Shown here: positions 1-7,190 of the stretch, piece after piece
Layout of the letters: each line of letters begins with the position of its first letter
Position numbering within the stretch: position 1 is the first letter of the stretch
Position numbers and translations under genes: made by a program
The notes under the pieces: model-generated
Told to the model about the DNA's origin: nothing
Database searches by the model: none
The model's input: only the letters and a program-made list of their open reading frames with translations
From: a virus
Reading direction: 5' to 3' (one strand)
Virus record (IMG/VR): IMGVR_UViG_3300031999_001378
Span: 1 to 29,555 of that record
Length of the DNA stretch: 29,555 nt

Positions 1-131
1 ATTTCATCTAATTCCGGCTCATTATCCCCATCTTCATCAATCTCAGCTTCATCCAAAGTCTCATCAGACTTAGATGCTTCGTCCATGTCAATTACTTCTT
101 CTTCGGTCGTTGGTGATTCAACTGGGTTCAT
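1..131 (-). CDS. Acidic protein, N-terminal part only (cut by window edge)
   Basis: Forty-three codons are visible from an ATG at 131, and the frame stays open to the window edge. The visible residues are extremely acidic and low in complexity (clusters such as TEEEVIDMDE and IDEDGDNEPE), so this is probably a disordered N-terminal tail of a longer protein. The start overlaps the stop of the upstream gene as ATGA, which suggests translational coupling and membership in the leftward operon. No catalytic motif is visible, so no function is assigned. Acidic tails occur on SSB-like, scaffold and DNA-mimic proteins, but nothing here chooses among them. Confidence 0.6.
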   Translation of the reverse strand, partial: MNPVESPTTEEEVIDMDEASKSDETLDEAEIDEDGDNEPELDE

Positions 132-331
132 TGTAAGTCTCCACTAGTTACTGAGTTAGTAATTAACCAATCTTCCACAGCCTCTAAATCTGCAATCTTA
201 GACTTATGATAAGCAATCTGGTCCTGAATAGTTTCTCTTAATGTTCGTGGTTTTCCTATAGTCTTGGCAGAGTCATATTGTGAAATTGGTTCACATGTAG
301 CCCCGCGAATCATCTGATTGAAAATACTCAT
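128..331 (-). CDS. Small hypothetical protein with a short coiled-coil-like helix
   Basis: This 67-residue ORF starts at ATG 331 behind a GGGAG Shine-Dalgarno five bases upstream. Residues from about 30 to 58 (LRETIQDQIAYHKSKIADLE and onward) look like one amphipathic, charged helix that could dimerise. The N-terminus (IFNQMIRG) and the middle carry no recognisable motif. It ends in an ATGA overlap with the next leftward gene. I do not recognise the family. Small helical proteins of this kind are common in phage early operons, where many bind a host or phage partner, but that role is only a possibility here. Confidence 0.6.
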   Translation of the reverse strand: MSIFNQMIRGATCEPISQYDSAKTIGKPRTLRETIQDQIAYHKSKIADLEAVEDWLITNSVTSGDLQ

Positions 332-357
332 TGTTTCTCCCTGAATAGATTGCTGGC

Positions 358-386
358 TCGGACGCTTTCGCTAGTTTTATGTCCGA
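358..386 (-). other. Intercistronic hairpin
   Basis: In the 86-base gap between two leftward genes, TCGGAC (358-363) pairs with GTCCGA (381-386). Read on the minus strand, the enclosed sequence contains GCGAAAGC, which could form a small GNRA-type inner hairpin. No U-run follows in the leftward direction, so it is not a standard intrinsic terminator. It could be an mRNA processing or stability element, or chance. Confidence 0.3.
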
Positions 387-417
387 TAGTTTAAAAATAG
401 ACACCAGCAAATTGAAA

Positions 418-837
418 CTACTTAGCTACAGCAGTAACATCTGCCTTAGCAGGACGATACTTGTGGTTGCAACGATTTACCAGACGGTTCTGGTAAGTAT
501 CGTTTTCGACAAACACATCAACTTCCCTACCTTCGGCAGACTTCAAATCAAAACGAGTTCCCGACTTGACATCTACGCCGAAAGACTGGAGGAATCCAAC
601 TGCAAAGCCAATGGCTTTTGAGTTAAAATTCCAATCCAACGGAACTCCTGCAAACTCAGTGTCACCATTATCACCGTTGAACAGAATAGTAGCCTCAACG
701 GGATAGTTAGTAGATGGCCCCTTCTCAGACTGTTTCGCGGGGGCTTCACCAATAGCATCAATCTTGACTCGATACCACGCGGGGGTGATAATCTTACCGC
801 GCATCAAGTCTCGGTCACTGAATGTAATAACTGGCAT
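418..837 (-). CDS. Putative single-stranded DNA-binding protein
   Basis: The product is 139 residues when started at ATG 837, which has AGGAG eight bases upstream. An in-frame GTG at 846 abuts that Shine-Dalgarno and is rejected. The region TPAWYRVKIDAIGEAP followed by alternating strand-like segments (YPVEATILFNG, REVDVFVEND) and the basic C-terminal stretch NRCNHKYRPAKAD resembles the small OB-fold or DUF669-type proteins that phages place next to a RecA-like ATPase. The gene follows the ATPase by 11 bases, so both are probably co-translated. The expected role is coating single-stranded DNA during replication or annealing. The assignment rests on context and overall pattern, not a diagnostic motif, and the acidic tip typical of many SSBs is absent. 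Confidence 0.6.
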   Translation of the reverse strand: MPVITFSDRDLMRGKIITPAWYRVKIDAIGEAPAKQSEKGPSTNYPVEATILFNGDNGDTEFAGVPLDWNFNSKAIGFAVGFLQSFGVDVKSGTRFDLKSAEGREVDVFVENDTYQNRLVNRCNHKYRPAKADVTAVAK

Positions 838-848
838 TGTCTGCACTC

Positions 849-1694
849 CTACTTTGTTGGTGTGAATGATGTTGTGGATGTTACGAGTGTTGTTGGTGGA
901 GATTGAATTCTCTCTATTGGCTTTTCAGCCTTTAGTTTCTCGATAGCCGGTGATATGAACTTCTCATATAACGGCTTATCATTGAATACAATCTCTTGAG
1001 GTAAGGGTAATGATGTTCTAGCGTAATCATTACCTGTATGCACCGTCATCAATCCATACTGCCCCTCCTTGTCAGCCTCGAATGCTGGCTTAATGTTGAA
1101 GTGGTATACCTCAGTCATATAAGCAGCAATCTTAGCTGAGATTTTCTCCGCACCAGTTACGATGATGCGCGAGTGATGTGTGAGCTTATTTGCATCATTA
1201 TCCTTACGTGCGCCAAGGATATGAGCGATTAGGATTATATTCACATGATGAAATTTGTGAATATCTTTTAGTAATGCAATCATCTCCTGAAATGCAGCAG
1301 ACTCAGCATTAAATTCCTCAAAACCAGATACAGGTATACCGCCTATCTTCTTACCTGTATTATCCTGTTGTTTTGATTTGCGAACTTGCCGAGTCATAAC
1401 ATCACCAATTGATGTAATTGAATCGACTATGATAGTCTTGTATGGACAGTTAACTTGCATCTTCTCTAATTGGTTGCGAGGCTTATCCCAATCAGTATAG
1501 TCCTCAAAGTTAATGTCCTTTAATGAAATACCCCAACGCTTTGCAGGTAATACTAGGGCTTCCATCTTTTGGTCTGTCGAAATCCAGAACTGTGGTGTTG
1601 GATATGACAGAGCAGCAGTAGATTTGCGAAGTCCCGGCTCTCCCTTAAACATGGAGAATAGAACTTCTACGTTGACATCATTAAGCGTTGACAT
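849..1694 (-). CDS. RecA-like ATPase (Sak4/AAA_24 type) with altered Walker A
   Basis: The 281-residue protein starts at ATG 1694 behind an AGAGGA Shine-Dalgarno. A P-loop lies at residues 18-25, GEPGLRKS, where the usual second glycine is replaced by arginine. A Walker B strand follows at 87-91 (TIIVD, then SITSIGD), and a hydrophobic strand ending in AH lies at 153-158 (IILIAH), as in phage Sak4 recombinases. The last 40 residues are Pro/Thr/Ser-rich and probably disordered. Known Sak4 proteins are short RecA/RadA-like ATPases that work with a neighbouring SSB in single-strand annealing, which fits the gene downstream. The arginine could weaken or alter ATP hydrolysis. A general AAA_24 NTP-binding protein is the alternative. 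Confidence 0.75.
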   Translation of the reverse strand: MSTLNDVNVEVLFSMFKGEPGLRKSTAALSYPTPQFWISTDQKMEALVLPAKRWGISLKDINFEDYTDWDKPRNQLEKMQVNCPYKTIIVDSITSIGDVMTRQVRKSKQQDNTGKKIGGIPVSGFEEFNAESAAFQEMIALLKDIHKFHHVNIILIAHILGARKDNDANKLTHHSRIIVTGAEKISAKIAAYMTEVYHFNIKPAFEADKEGQYGLMTVHTGNDYARTSLPLPQEIVFNDKPLYEKFISPAIEKLKAEKPIERIQSPPTTLVTSTTSFTPTK

Positions 1695-1767
1695 TAGTGT
1701 CCTCTTTGATTAAGTAGGGCATTAGTGTTTTTCTCGTCACCCTATCAAACATCCAAGGATGACTCAT
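1681..1767 (-). CDS. Possible 28-residue peptide between two leftward genes
   Basis: An ATG at 1767 opens a 28-codon frame (begins MSHPWMFDRVTRK) that overlaps the start of the ATPase gene by 14 bases. It fills most of the gap between the ATPase and the zinc-binding gene upstream. There is no convincing Shine-Dalgarno, and I know no homologue. It may serve only to carry ribosomes to the ATPase start, or it may be chance. Confidence 0.2.
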   Translation of the reverse strand: MSHPWMFDRVTRKTLMPYLIKEDTNVNA

Positions 1768-1777
1768 AGTTTGGAAT

Positions 1778-2110
1778 CTAAGCCTTAGTTCTATCCAAAG
1801 CCCCATCCAAAAATTCTGCGAGAGCTTCAATACTTTCTGCATCATTAGTTTTCCTTTTCTTGGTGCATTCACCACAATGAGGTAGAGTCATTGGTTTCCC
1901 ACTAGACTGATTCATTACTTGCTTTCCGATAATCATTGGTTCACCACACCGATTACATTCACATAGTTTTCCTTCCGCGAGGGCAGTAGGAGTATAATGT
2001 GAACATGTTGGTTTCATACACTTATAAACATAATAAGCAGGATTGCCATACGCAGCAATATTCATCTTCTTATATCTATGCACATGATTGGCCGAATTTT
2101 TACTAGCCAT
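1778..2110 (-). CDS. Small zinc-binding protein (multiple Cys knuckles)
   Basis: This 110-residue protein starts at ATG 2110 with GAGAG five bases upstream. It holds cysteine pairs that look like two zinc sites: CMKPTC with nearby histidines (YKCMKPTCSHYTP), CECNRCGEP, and later HCGECTKKRK. The C-terminus (AESIEALAEFLDGALDRTK) is an amphipathic helix. The gene lies in the leftward operon one base from the gene upstream. Zinc-ribbon proteins of this size often bind nucleic acid or a polymerase subunit, but no specific role can be read from the sequence. I do not recognise a named family. Confidence 0.65.
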   Translation of the reverse strand: MASKNSANHVHRYKKMNIAAYGNPAYYVYKCMKPTCSHYTPTALAEGKLCECNRCGEPMIIGKQVMNQSSGKPMTLPHCGECTKKRKTNDAESIEALAEFLDGALDRTKA

Positions 2111-2111
2111 A

Positions 2112-2345
2112 CTAACTCTCTTTTAAATCTACTTCAAAACAAATTGCAGGTAGCCATCCTATATCTTCGTTACCACCTACTAAATAGAGTGACATATCTC
2201 TAACTTCTCCAGTATTTAGGTTTAGAATTCTTCCCCTACTCTCAAAACCTAATACTTCATATTTAGTTCCAAGTGGAACGTGTCTACCTATAATTTCCCA
2301 ATCAGGTCTATCTGGGAATGTATGTCTTACTAGTTGAACTATCAT
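2112..2345 (-). CDS. Small hypothetical protein
   Basis: The 77-residue ORF starts at ATG 2345, which overlaps the stop of the nuclease gene as TAATG; GAGG lies seven bases before the start. The residues predict a compact beta-rich fold (VPLGTKYEVLGFESRGRILN, then LPAICFEVDL). No cysteine cluster, membrane segment or known motif is visible. Tight coupling to the nuclease suggests that they are made together, possibly in fixed proportion, but a functional link is inference only. Confidence 0.6.
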   Translation of the reverse strand: MIVQLVRHTFPDRPDWEIIGRHVPLGTKYEVLGFESRGRILNLNTGEVRDMSLYLVGGNEDIGWLPAICFEVDLKES

Positions 2346-3346
2346 TATTCATCCTCATTAGTTGGATTCCAAGATGGTCCTACGATGAAGTGAAGTTTCA
2401 ATTCTTCTTCACGCATACCAGGGTCGGATTCACATACCTTGATGAATGCACAGTTACCATACTTTCCTTCACAATGGTCAAAGTTTGGAGGAAAGTGTCC
2501 TACTTCTGCATACATAAGCAGTAACTTTGCATAGAATGGAAGTGTTTCACTCTGCCATTCAAGTAATCTAGCTGCACTATATGAGATTGGAGGTCGAAGG
2601 AATTTTTCAGCAGGTTTGAGAGTCTTTTGAAAGCCAATCTTATTAATGAAAATGTTTCTTGTTTTCATTATTAAGCATTGACCTATAAATTGATTATTCA
2701 ATGAAACAGTCTCTCTCCTCTGTTTCATTGTCTTATGGTCGATTGGAAAGATACCCTGATTAGTATCAGCAACTAAATCTAGTTTAGCTTTCCATAGAAC
2801 ACGAATCTCATCATCCTCATAAAGAACTTCACCCTTAACTACTTCTACTTCTAATGGAACCCAGTGGTCACTAATATAGAATCGGTGATACTCATCGCAA
2901 GTATCTAATACGAATTGCCATCCAGTCTTATATTCGACTGAATCCTTTGGTGTATTAAATACTCCGGGGTATTCATTAGGTGGATGTCCGCATTCTGGTT
3001 TAGGAATTTCAGGAGATGATATGAAGTTAGTGCAAGATGGGCAACCTCGAATGTATAACTCAGCAGCAGTTATACCGAATCCGAAGGCTTGTTCACGTTT
3101 AATTCCCTTGATTATAGACCCATAATATACTTCCATGAACTTATGGGTTATAGAACCACATTCAAGAGAATTAGACTTTCCGCTTAATGACATGAAATTA
3201 TGATTAAATCTCAAGTCAGTAAGACGAGCACAACTCATTAGACTGGTTAAGACAGTCGCATCTAGGATGACATTCTTCTTGCCACCTATGGGTATATCCA
3301 CTATATCATGGATATTAGTTTCACTGATAGTTCGTTCGTCAGTCAT
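2345..3346 (-). CDS. PD-(D/E)XK nuclease of the RecB/Cas4-like group
   Basis: The 333-residue product starts at ATG 3346 (GGAG nine bases upstream). It shows the RecB-type core: GSITH at 64-68, an acidic strand near 165-175, D190 in LWKAKLD, and DHK at 203-205 as the catalytic D...(D/E)XK pair. These are followed by a Q-containing helix (NNQFIGQCLIM). Cys39 near the N-terminus and Cys292, Cys299 and Cys305 near the C-terminus match the one-plus-three spacing that binds a 4Fe-4S cluster in Cas4 and AddB. An extra CPSC at 102-105 with Cys119/His121 may bind zinc. Such enzymes resect or trim DNA ends. Next to a Sak4-like ATPase and an SSB, a recombination exonuclease role is likely. No CRISPR genes are present, so this is not an adaptation Cas4. 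Confidence 0.82.
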   Translation of the reverse strand: MTDERTISETNIHDIVDIPIGGKKNVILDATVLTSLMSCARLTDLRFNHNFMSLSGKSNSLECGSITHKFMEVYYGSIIKGIKREQAFGFGITAAELYIRGCPSCTNFISSPEIPKPECGHPPNEYPGVFNTPKDSVEYKTGWQFVLDTCDEYHRFYISDHWVPLEVEVVKGEVLYEDDEIRVLWKAKLDLVADTNQGIFPIDHKTMKQRRETVSLNNQFIGQCLIMKTRNIFINKIGFQKTLKPAEKFLRPPISYSAARLLEWQSETLPFYAKLLLMYAEVGHFPPNFDHCEGKYGNCAFIKVCESDPGMREEELKLHFIVGPSWNPTNEDE

Positions 3347-3360
3347 CGTGACTTACTCCA

Positions 3361-3582
3361 TCATTTGTGTAGTTCGTTTTCATAGACTTTAACTACTTCG
3401 ATTGGATATGTAGCTAAGTCACTAGGAGCTTTATTACAATTAGCTAATAGTTCTGCTTCTTTGTGTAGTTCAGCAGTTTTGATTCTATCTTCTAACATTC
3501 TACGTTCAAGTCTCTCTTTATTAGCTCTTTTCTTAGCAGCTCTCTTACGAATGTCACGTGAACGATTTCTTGATTTGGGCAT
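3361..3582 (-). CDS. Small, highly basic coiled-coil protein
   Basis: I place the start at ATG 3582, with GGAG six bases upstream, giving 73 residues. The frame extends to a TTG at 3594, but that would put the Shine-Dalgarno inside the gene. The first 45 residues are dominated by Lys and Arg (PKSRNRSRDIRKRAAKKRAN) and predict a long charged helix, while the tail is mixed. It probably binds nucleic acid. It sits between the zinc-finger gene and the nuclease in the leftward operon. No named family is recognised. Confidence 0.6.
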   Translation of the reverse strand: MPKSRNRSRDIRKRAAKKRANKERLERRMLEDRIKTAELHKEAELLANCNKAPSDLATYPIEVVKVYENELHK

Positions 3583-3594
3583 TAGTTTCTCCAA

Positions 3595-3978
3595 TTAATC
3601 GCGAGGGTCGGGGTTATGTGCAATATTCATCAAATCTGTTTCTATTCCTGCTATTCCGAAATGGTCATCACAATGAAAATATCTAATTCTTTTAGACCCA
3701 AATCCAAAACCTTTTCCACACTGAGAACAGCTTTTTTCAAAAAGAAGAGGAACATCAGCCTGATGTGTGTCATTAGCTTGAATCTTTGATACGAAGAATA
3801 CAGCATCAGGTCCACAAGCATGTTCACTTTTACTTGTTCGTTCATCAGCACAAAATCGAGCTAATGATTCTTCTTCCCTTCCATAGACATAATCTATGTA
3901 TCCTAAAGGGATTGGGCGAATGCAAACCCCTGACCCACTTATTCCGCCCAGGTGTTTGCAGTCTTTACAGAGTTTCAT
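3595..3978 (-). CDS. Zinc-finger protein with two cysteine clusters
   Basis: I choose ATG 3978 (127 residues) because AGGAG lies seven bases before it. The ATG at 3984 is only one base from that Shine-Dalgarno. The N-terminal cluster MKLCKDCKH with a later Cys (GSGVCIRP) and a downstream FCADE/ACGP pair could form one or two zinc sites. A second cluster is CSQCGKGFG with FHCDDHF. The start overlaps the end of the upstream gene by 14 bases. Small proteins starting MKLCKDCKH are frequent in phage genomes, but their role is not established, so only zinc binding is proposed. Confidence 0.65.
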   Translation of the reverse strand: MKLCKDCKHLGGISGSGVCIRPIPLGYIDYVYGREEESLARFCADERTSKSEHACGPDAVFFVSKIQANDTHQADVPLLFEKSCSQCGKGFGFGSKRIRYFHCDDHFGIAGIETDLMNIAHNPDPRD

Positions 3979-4216
3979 TGTCATTCTCCTTTTTCATATT
4001 GTTGCAATCACTTGTAATTTTCAGAAAGATATTTTCCATAGTATCTCCATCTAAACCTACTGCCCTTAACATTTTGTAGCCCTGATGGATTAAGGCTGTT
4101 GCAGTAACGACATCATATGGAAGTTCAGCAGCTACGCAAGCCTTTACAACTTCCATCTCTCTCATGGTTAGTAAGATTTCTACTACTTTATACAAGTCTT
4201 TTTCTTCGTCAGTCAT
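3965..4216 (-). CDS. Small helical hypothetical protein
   Basis: The start is placed at ATG 4216 (83 residues), nine bases after AAAGG. An in-frame ATG at 4225 touches the Shine-Dalgarno directly and is less likely. The sequence is mainly helical and amphipathic (EEKDLYKVVEILLTMREME, then VVTATALIHQGYKMLRAVG), with an acidic/basic C-terminal tail. It overlaps the following zinc-finger gene, so the two are probably co-translated. No motif indicates a function. Confidence 0.55.
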   Translation of the reverse strand: MTDEEKDLYKVVEILLTMREMEVVKACVAAELPYDVVTATALIHQGYKMLRAVGLDGDTMENIFLKITSDCNNMKKENDNETL

Positions 4217-4228
4217 TTCATTCATCCT

Positions 4229-4504
4229 TTACTTCAAAAGAGTTCCATCCAAATATTCAACGATATCCTTTGCGAGTTTGAGACTCATTCCCCTATGGGA
4301 ATTTCTAATAATTCTGATTTTCAGAATCTTGAGACTGATATTGAGTGTTTTAACTGTTTGAAGTGCATATCTATGTAAAGTAGATACGGTGTGTAGAATG
4401 TTGATATCTTCATCAGTGATAACTACTTCTTCCATGTTATTGAAGAATGTAGTGGGTCCAATCGGTGTAGTCAGATTGCGTGGGCTTAAATCTACTCTAT
4501 TCAT
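4229..4504 (-). CDS. Small helical hypothetical protein
   Basis: The 91-residue ORF starts at ATG 4504 with GAGGG eight bases upstream. The middle part (INILHTVSTLHRYALQTVKT, then LKILKIRIIRNSHRGMSLKL) predicts helices with a basic surface. The N-terminus is Pro/Thr-rich. It directly abuts the preceding leftward gene and leaves 12 bases before the next. Its C-terminal pattern (AKDIVEYLDGTLL) resembles that of other small proteins in this arm, but no family is recognised. Confidence 0.55.
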   Translation of the reverse strand: MNRVDLSPRNLTTPIGPTTFFNNMEEVVITDEDINILHTVSTLHRYALQTVKTLNISLKILKIRIIRNSHRGMSLKLAKDIVEYLDGTLLK

Positions 4505-4708
4505 TTAATTATCCCTCATTCCTGTCATTACATTTTCATAAGTCCAACCTTCATTGGTTCTTAACAAACGGATACGAGTTCCGTCTGCAATTTCAAAAGA
4601 AATTCTCCAAATTGTTAAGTCATTTCTACCAGCTTCTAAAGCATCTTGAAGTGTTTTGAAATTCTGTAGTGTGCCATCTTCTGAACGTGTTTGAAACATT
4701 TGAAACAT
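4505..4708 (-). CDS. Small hypothetical protein
   Basis: The start at ATG 4708 has GAGG six bases upstream, giving 67 residues. The sequence has a beta-strand-like middle (TIWRISFEIADGTRIRLLRT) followed by a short aromatic turn (NEGWTYENV). No cysteines or membrane segments are present. It lies directly after the SprT-SNF2 gene and abuts the next leftward gene with no gap, as expected inside a coupled operon. I do not recognise it. Confidence 0.55.
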   Translation of the reverse strand: MFQMFQTRSEDGTLQNFKTLQDALEAGRNDLTIWRISFEIADGTRIRLLRTNEGWTYENVMTGMRDN

Positions 4709-4711
4709 AGT

Positions 4712-6880
4712 TTACCTCATTCCTACCATTGAAGTGATGTTAGTCTTGGCAACTTTACCCTGTCTAGCACGCTTCTCCTGATGTTTCTGAACTATTCTTT
4801 TCGCAACGGCGCGTCCAATATCACCTTCATCCCATTTAGGCATAGAACCCTTGTTCATTACTACATGAAACTGTCTACGCTTAGTTTCGATGGTATTATC
4901 TAGATGTTCATCTACTGTTCCTTCGGCTTCGGGAACAATGATATTGATAACATTAGATAATTGTCCAATTCTCCTGAATCGGCCCGGTGCGGCTTGGTCC
5001 TCATTCTGTGGATTCCACTGTCTCTCATGTAGAATACAGTCTGCACAACTTTGGAGGTCAATACCTTCTCCACAAGCTAGTGTAGACGCTACCATGACAC
5101 AACGCTTCGATTTCAAGAAATCTTCTTGAACTTGGTATCCTTCAGGTTTACCAGTATGTTCTGAGGTATACTGATACACAGGAATTTCCTCGTCAACTAA
5201 TCTCTGTGCTAATTGATACCAATTAGGATTAGATGCCTTGTCGGTATTCCTGAGGGCACTAATCATTAATTGTCCAACATCCTTATGATGAACAAAGATG
5301 ACTAATTTCTTATCTGTGTCCTCAATGAATTCTTCGACATATCCAAGTGTAGCAGGGATTTTGGCGAGGCCCACTATATGCCTCATTCTAGCCATTTTAG
5401 CTACAACTTCGATACCTGATAATGCGTCCTCATTACCATCTTTTTCTGCTACTGCGTCATTATACCACTCAACGAAATCTGATACAGAATCATCATAGGT
5501 ATCCTGTGATAATTCATCAAGCTGCATATTCAGTTTCGTTCGATTGATATCGGGAAATTCATCCATTACTTCGTTGTATTCACGACGAATTAATAGATTA
5601 GCAGTATATTCCCTGAACTTTTCAGGACGGCGAATACCACCCATCTTCTTTTTGTTACCCTGCCAGTAATAATCTACCCAAGTATCAAGAAATGCTTGAT
5701 TAGAGTAGAACTTGATAGGGTCAATCATGTTTAGAACAGGGAAGAATTCACTCCCCCGGTTTTTCCACGGTGTCCCTGATAGAGGAATAACCTTACAACC
5801 ATTGTTGTTGACCAACTTGCGAACTTCTTGAGTCCTCGCACTATCAACATTCTTAATCTGTTGACATTCATCGAGAATCACCAATTTGATGTTGAGTTTC
5901 TCAAGTTTCTCACGTGGGAATCTACGAAGTAAATCGTAGGGAATGATGTAGCACTTGAGATTGGGCATCACAAAATCTTTCGAGGTTGTGATAATCTGTG
6001 CTAGGAAGTCTGGGCCTAACCATCGAATCAGCTGCTTAAACCATTGAAATTTAATAGCTGATTTGGTGACAATGAGAGTAGGCGTGTAGAGTTTCGCGTG
6101 GAATCTCAATAATGCGAGAGCTTCTACAGTCTTACCCAGTCCCATATCATCGAAGAATCCAAACCCTTTCTGCATAGCTAGTGCAATCTCAGCAGCCCTA
6201 GCACCTACAGTCTGGAAATTGAATAGCTTGTATTCACCACAGATTTCACACCTGTTCTTATCCCAAGTGTGTTTGCAATTCTTAATCTCTGGTTTCCAAT
6301 CATTAGAAACCATTGTTTCATACGGGGTCTGTTTGGGTAATACTTTCTTAATGATATGGAAGCATTCGAGAGTAATCAATTTAACAGTATTTCCATCTTT
6401 ATCTACTGTCTCAATTGCAAACTTCTCAATTGCTACCTTACCACAATCGGGACATTTCTCTTGTAGGCGAGTGACTGAGAACTTCGGAGTTCTGATGACA
6501 TTAACTACTTCTTTAACTTCTACTGTCATCTCAACAGTAGCGCCAGACCTAATGGCATCTAATACATATTCAGGAATGTTGAGATGTGAGCAAGGCTGAG
6601 TATTATCACAACCAATTTCCCTAGCTTTATCAGCCCATATTTCATTATGAGCCTGACCGGGACAAAGCGCGTGGGCTACTTCATGTTTAATTGTGCAGAC
6701 TACTTCATCGTAAGGATGTATGTCTACATGATGTGCATTGATTATGATGCACTTATCCTTGTATACACACAATCCTAGGAATGGTTGATTAGGGTCTGAA
6801 GTTAGACGGACGTGCCAATCAGATAAGCCATGCTTATCTAATTCGTCCCGGCATAGTTTAGATGCTACATGCCTATTCAT
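4712..6880 (-). CDS. SprT-like metalloprotease fused to SNF2-family helicase/translocase
   Basis: The 722-residue product starts at ATG 6880 (GAGG seven bases upstream). Residues 1-95 resemble an SprT protease: HEVAH at 66-70 and a third ligand at His78 (GQAHNEIWADKAREIGC). Two cysteine pairs follow, CPDC at 143-146 and CEIC at 211-214, probably zinc ribbons. The rest is an SNF2-type ATPase: motif I DDMGLGKT (244-251), motif II DECQ (337-340), motif III SGTP (368-371), and motifs V/VI in ACGEGIDLQ and QAAPGRFRRIGQ (to 640). SNF2 enzymes translocate on duplex DNA, and SprT/SPRTN proteases cut proteins bound or crosslinked to DNA. The fusion suggests removal of proteins from DNA during phage replication; this is inference. 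Confidence 0.85.
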   Translation of the reverse strand: MNRHVASKLCRDELDKHGLSDWHVRLTSDPNQPFLGLCVYKDKCIIINAHHVDIHPYDEVVCTIKHEVAHALCPGQAHNEIWADKAREIGCDNTQPCSHLNIPEYVLDAIRSGATVEMTVEVKEVVNVIRTPKFSVTRLQEKCPDCGKVAIEKFAIETVDKDGNTVKLITLECFHIIKKVLPKQTPYETMVSNDWKPEIKNCKHTWDKNRCEICGEYKLFNFQTVGARAAEIALAMQKGFGFFDDMGLGKTVEALALLRFHAKLYTPTLIVTKSAIKFQWFKQLIRWLGPDFLAQIITTSKDFVMPNLKCYIIPYDLLRRFPREKLEKLNIKLVILDECQQIKNVDSARTQEVRKLVNNNGCKVIPLSGTPWKNRGSEFFPVLNMIDPIKFYSNQAFLDTWVDYYWQGNKKKMGGIRRPEKFREYTANLLIRREYNEVMDEFPDINRTKLNMQLDELSQDTYDDSVSDFVEWYNDAVAEKDGNEDALSGIEVVAKMARMRHIVGLAKIPATLGYVEEFIEDTDKKLVIFVHHKDVGQLMISALRNTDKASNPNWYQLAQRLVDEEIPVYQYTSEHTGKPEGYQVQEDFLKSKRCVMVASTLACGEGIDLQSCADCILHERQWNPQNEDQAAPGRFRRIGQLSNVINIIVPEAEGTVDEHLDNTIETKRRQFHVVMNKGSMPKWDEGDIGRAVAKRIVQKHQEKRARQGKVAKTNITSMVGMR

Positions 6881-7008
6881 TATTTTGCCTCATTTATTTT
6901 CTTGGCTAATTTATCCAAGATTTCAAGTAATTGTCTTGGTGTAATTTCTTTAGGCCAAGACTTAATAGTTTCTATAATTACTAGTTTTTGAGTGTGATTG
7001 AGTTCCAT
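6880..7008 (-). CDS. 42-residue helical protein
   Basis: An ATG at 7008 overlaps the upstream stop (TAATG), and the frame's own stop overlaps the SprT-SNF2 start in the same way, so it forms an unbroken coupled chain. The peptide (MELNHTQKLVIIETIKSWPK, then EITPRQLLEILDKLAKKINE) predicts two helices with good hydrophobic periodicity, which argues for a real gene. The Shine-Dalgarno is weak (GGTG). No function can be assigned. Confidence 0.6.
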   Translation of the reverse strand: MELNHTQKLVIIETIKSWPKEITPRQLLEILDKLAKKINEAK

Positions 7009-7190
7009 TATTCACCAGCAGTTCTATCTTGATATGATTCAAGATAATTAGACCATTCTTTTCTACACTTAGAAGTGCAAAAATTCATATCCTCTTCTTT
7101 TTGAAGTTCGACGTAATAATCCTTGCAACACACTACACATTTTCGCAAGGTTATCTGATTGGTGAGAATCATAAGGTCATGGTCATGCAT
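7008..7190 (-). CDS. Small treble-clef-like zinc protein
   Basis: The product has 60 residues from ATG 7190, which overlaps the upstream stop as TAATG. The pattern CVVCCKDYYV followed about 15 residues later by FCTSKCRKEW resembles FCS/MYM-like or treble-clef zinc fingers, in which a second Cys pair lies at the start of a helix. It sits between another Cys-rich protein and the 42-residue gene. Nucleic acid or protein binding is likely. A later in-frame Met (MILTNQ) is an alternative start. Confidence 0.6.
   Translation of the reverse strand: MHDHDLMILTNQITLRKCVVCCKDYYVELQKEEDMNFCTSKCRKEWSNYLESYQDRTAGE

Noticed and set aside
379-621. Rightward 80-codon frame
   Set aside because: It runs against the SSB-like gene over most of its length and opposes the operon; the minus-strand gene has a good ribosome site and protein-like composition.
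2345-3346. Possible Cas4 of a CRISPR system
   Set aside because: No Cas1/Cas2 or repeat-spacer array is present; the spacing of the 11-bp repeats does not match CRISPR.
3583-3594. TTG start extending the basic coiled-coil gene
   Set aside because: The Shine-Dalgarno GGAG would lie inside the gene; ATG 3582 is correctly placed behind it.
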